Shown in pieces: positions 62,830 through 64,000 of a stretch of DNA of 64,000 nucleotides. A program made the position numbers and the translations under genes. Origin of the DNA: Spirobacillus cienkowskii (lineage in GTDB: Bacteria > Bdellovibrionota_B > Oligoflexia > Silvanigrellales > Silvanigrellaceae); the NCBI GenBank assembly GCA_003339605.1, contig QOVW01000058.1, positions 32,217 through 96,216 on the forward strand, written 5' to 3'. The notes under the pieces were generated by a model. That model worked only from the letters and a program-made list of their open reading frames with translations, was not told the DNA's origin and made no database searches. The number at the start of each line of letters is the position of its first letter. Within the stretch, counting starts at the first letter, position 1.

Positions 62830-63546
62830 TTGAATCCAAGTTATGAAATTATTGAACAATTATATAGACTTGACATTGACTCTGGCTTGGTAACACAAGA
62901 CCAACGCGTTGCACAAAAAGAATTGTCAGAACTCGCAAAAAAATCACGTATCAGCGAAGAAATTATCTCTAAAACTCGTACAGACATGTCTTTTCATGAG
63001 TCTGAACTCCGCCGCCTTTACAAAAAACTCGACGACCTCGATGAGCGCAAAGCAGAACGTTCTGCAAGACTTTTTGCGGCAAGAAATGACGACGATCACC
63101 GTAGCCTTAAAAGAGAGCTCGACAATGTAGAGCGTGAAATTCGTGACACTCAAAGAAAAGCTGACGACATTGAAAATCGTATCGAACAATCAAAATCTTT
63201 GTTCCATAAAGCTGAAGCAGAGCTGTCAGCTTCTGCCAGCGCTTCTGAAGGTGAACGTAAAAAAGCTCAAGAAGCAGAAACAAACTCTGCTGGAAGACTT
63301 AATGAAATCAATAAAATTCGTGATACATACCTATCTCGCTTAGACGATCGCATCGCACAGCACTACATGAGAGTTTCTAAAATCACGAGAAGCCCCAATG
63401 GACCTATTTGTCGTGTTATCGAACGCGCATGCGGCAATTGCCGTATTGGGCTTTCACCACAAATTTTAAACAATATCGCACGCGGCAAATCTATAGAGTT
63501 TTGTCCAAATTGTTCTCACGTTTTACTGCCAACCACAGCTGATTGA
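62830..63546 (+). CDS. Zinc-ribbon coiled-coil protein (DUF164/COG1579 type)
   Basis: 238 residues from TTG 62830 with AGGAG 7 nt upstream. Residues ~15-180 form a long, highly charged helical hairpin or coiled coil (repeats of E, R, K, and L at heptad positions). Residues ~195-235 are a C4 zinc ribbon: ERACGNCRIGLSP and EFCPNCSHVLL, two CxxC pairs. The COG1579 family is linked to nucleic-acid or secretion partner functions in various bacteria; its role here is not known. It is single, and a hairpin terminator follows at 63595-63641. Confidence 0.85.
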   Translation: MNPSYEIIEQLYRLDIDSGLVTQDQRVAQKELSELAKKSRISEEIISKTRTDMSFHESELRRLYKKLDDLDERKAERSARLFAARNDDDHRSLKRELDNVEREIRDTQRKADDIENRIEQSKSLFHKAEAELSASASASEGERKKAQEAETNSAGRLNEINKIRDTYLSRLDDRIAQHYMRVSKITRSPNGPICRVIERACGNCRIGLSPQILNNIARGKSIEFCPNCSHVLLPTTAD

Positions 63547-63594
63547 TAGAACTATTTTCATTGGTAAATATACAAATTATCCTCTAAATACATC

Positions 63595-63641
63595 GTCATC
63601 TCGCTTGGCTTTAAAGAAGACTACGAGATGGCTTTTTGTTT
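63595..63641 (+). terminator. Intrinsic terminator after zinc-ribbon gene
   Basis: GTCATCTCG (63595-63603) pairs with CGAGATGGC (63624-63632, one G-U) and is followed by TTTTTGTTTT. The loop of about 20 nt is long, but stem and U tract are in the normal place, ~50 nt after the stop codon. Confidence 0.65.
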
Positions 63642-64000
63642 TGCCAAATTTGCATGTAACGCTCCAGAAAAATATAATGATGCAAAATATAACTTTGCTA
63701 TAAAAAATACGCATTGCAAAATACCACTTGATTTATTTTAAAATAATTGTAATTATTTAATTTATTATATGTATAACACGTATAATAAACGACAAAATAT
63801 TATAGAATATTTAATTTTTTGTGTAAATTTTATTAAATAAAAAAAGATACAAAACATGCACTTAAATAAAAAAATTCCAGAAATATTTTCACAAAACACT
63901 GCATTATACGCCGTCCACTAAGTTTTTAACATAAGCTTGCCTTAGGTTTTGAATTCATAATTGACTTGACAATTTTTTGTGTTAATTGATTCCAACCACT
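63642..64000. other. AT-rich intergenic end of window
   Basis: No convincing gene. A 37-codon ORF starting within the terminator (63628) and a 21-codon ORF from 63856 lack ribosome binding sites. An extremely AT-rich stretch (63720-63860) could hold a promoter for a gene beyond the edge. Confidence 0.4.

Noticed and set aside
62308..62859. 183-codon minus-strand frame across the end of serA
   Set aside because: Antisense to the conserved ACT domain of SerA, and it has no domain features.
63628..63741. 37-codon ORF beginning in the terminator after the zinc-ribbon gene
   Set aside because: No ribosome binding site, its start is inside a terminator arm, and its composition is ordinary.

Overview
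The window is AT-rich DNA (roughly one third G+C by eye) from a Gram-negative bacterium. Evidence for an outer membrane is the LptF/LptG lipopolysaccharide-export permeases, MurJ, several lipoprotein signal peptides and two outer-membrane-like barrel proteins. The mix of genes (menaquinone MenD, chemoreceptor, lysine-rich histone-like protein, Lon-like AAA protease, two GSGWLFG-type amino acid permeases, a very large RTX-type protein, an ABCC/MRP-like ABC exporter) and the low G+C suggest a member of the Bdellovibrionota/Oligoflexia, perhaps Silvanigrellales. That placement is inference; there is no rRNA here to test it. I see no tRNA, rRNA, CRISPR array, transposase or prophage gene.

Layout. 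1-5.1 kb: the N-terminal part of a DEAD/DEAH helicase cut by the window edge, a small barrel-like protein, and a minus-strand operon of branched-chain amino acid dehydrogenase, EVE-domain protein and thiolase. 4.87-6.4 kb: an MFS exporter preceded by a 21-codon leader peptide and paired inverted repeats that look like an attenuator. 6.3-12.7 kb (minus): predicted aminopeptidase lipoprotein, a large lipoprotein, an APC permease, and a GltS-like FMN protein. 13-14.6 kb: a two-gene ABC exporter, facing a superoxide dismutase. 15.3-19.5 kb (minus): an uncharacterised protein, an aldehyde dehydrogenase-like protein that has lost both catalytic residues, MutY and an AT-hook/histone H1-like protein. 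19.7-26.1 kb: an ATP-grasp ligase, GAPDH, then the tight operon fabI-lptF-lptG-pentapeptide-like protein.

26.2-34.4 kb is the accessory-looking part: a small Cys-pair protein, an unrecognised membrane protein, a 1682-residue RTX/pore-toxin-like protein with a lipoprotein-type N-terminus, and a chemoreceptor whose 3' end is antisense to the RTX gene. 34.5-41.5 kb: DUF3299 protein, then the ATGA-coupled operon recQ-like helicase / Lon-like protease / EpmA-like ligase, and an FtsB-like protein. 41.5-46.4 kb: photolyase, alpha/beta hydrolase, a fRMsr-like GAF protein missing two of three cysteines, an HExxH/beta-barrel protein and a broken solute-binding protein gene. 46.4-52.6 kb: murJ, alaS (with an attenuator-like leader) and menD. 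53-64 kb: a second GSGWLFG permease, an unknown anchored protein, an HDOD protein translationally coupled to an HExxH protein, a split ABCC/MRP-like ABC transporter whose first nucleotide-binding domain stops after the Q-loop, serA and a zinc-ribbon coiled-coil protein.

Recurring themes: convergent pairs whose stop codons overlap by exactly 4 nt (TTAA) at three places, two longer antisense 3' overlaps (107 and 67 nt), frequent TTG/GTG starts backed by good Shine-Dalgarno sequences, and terminator-like hairpins in several 5' leaders. The best candidates for undescribed biology are the RTX-like giant protein, the MFS leader, the split MRP-like exporter, the HExxH proteins and the pseudo-aldehyde dehydrogenase.
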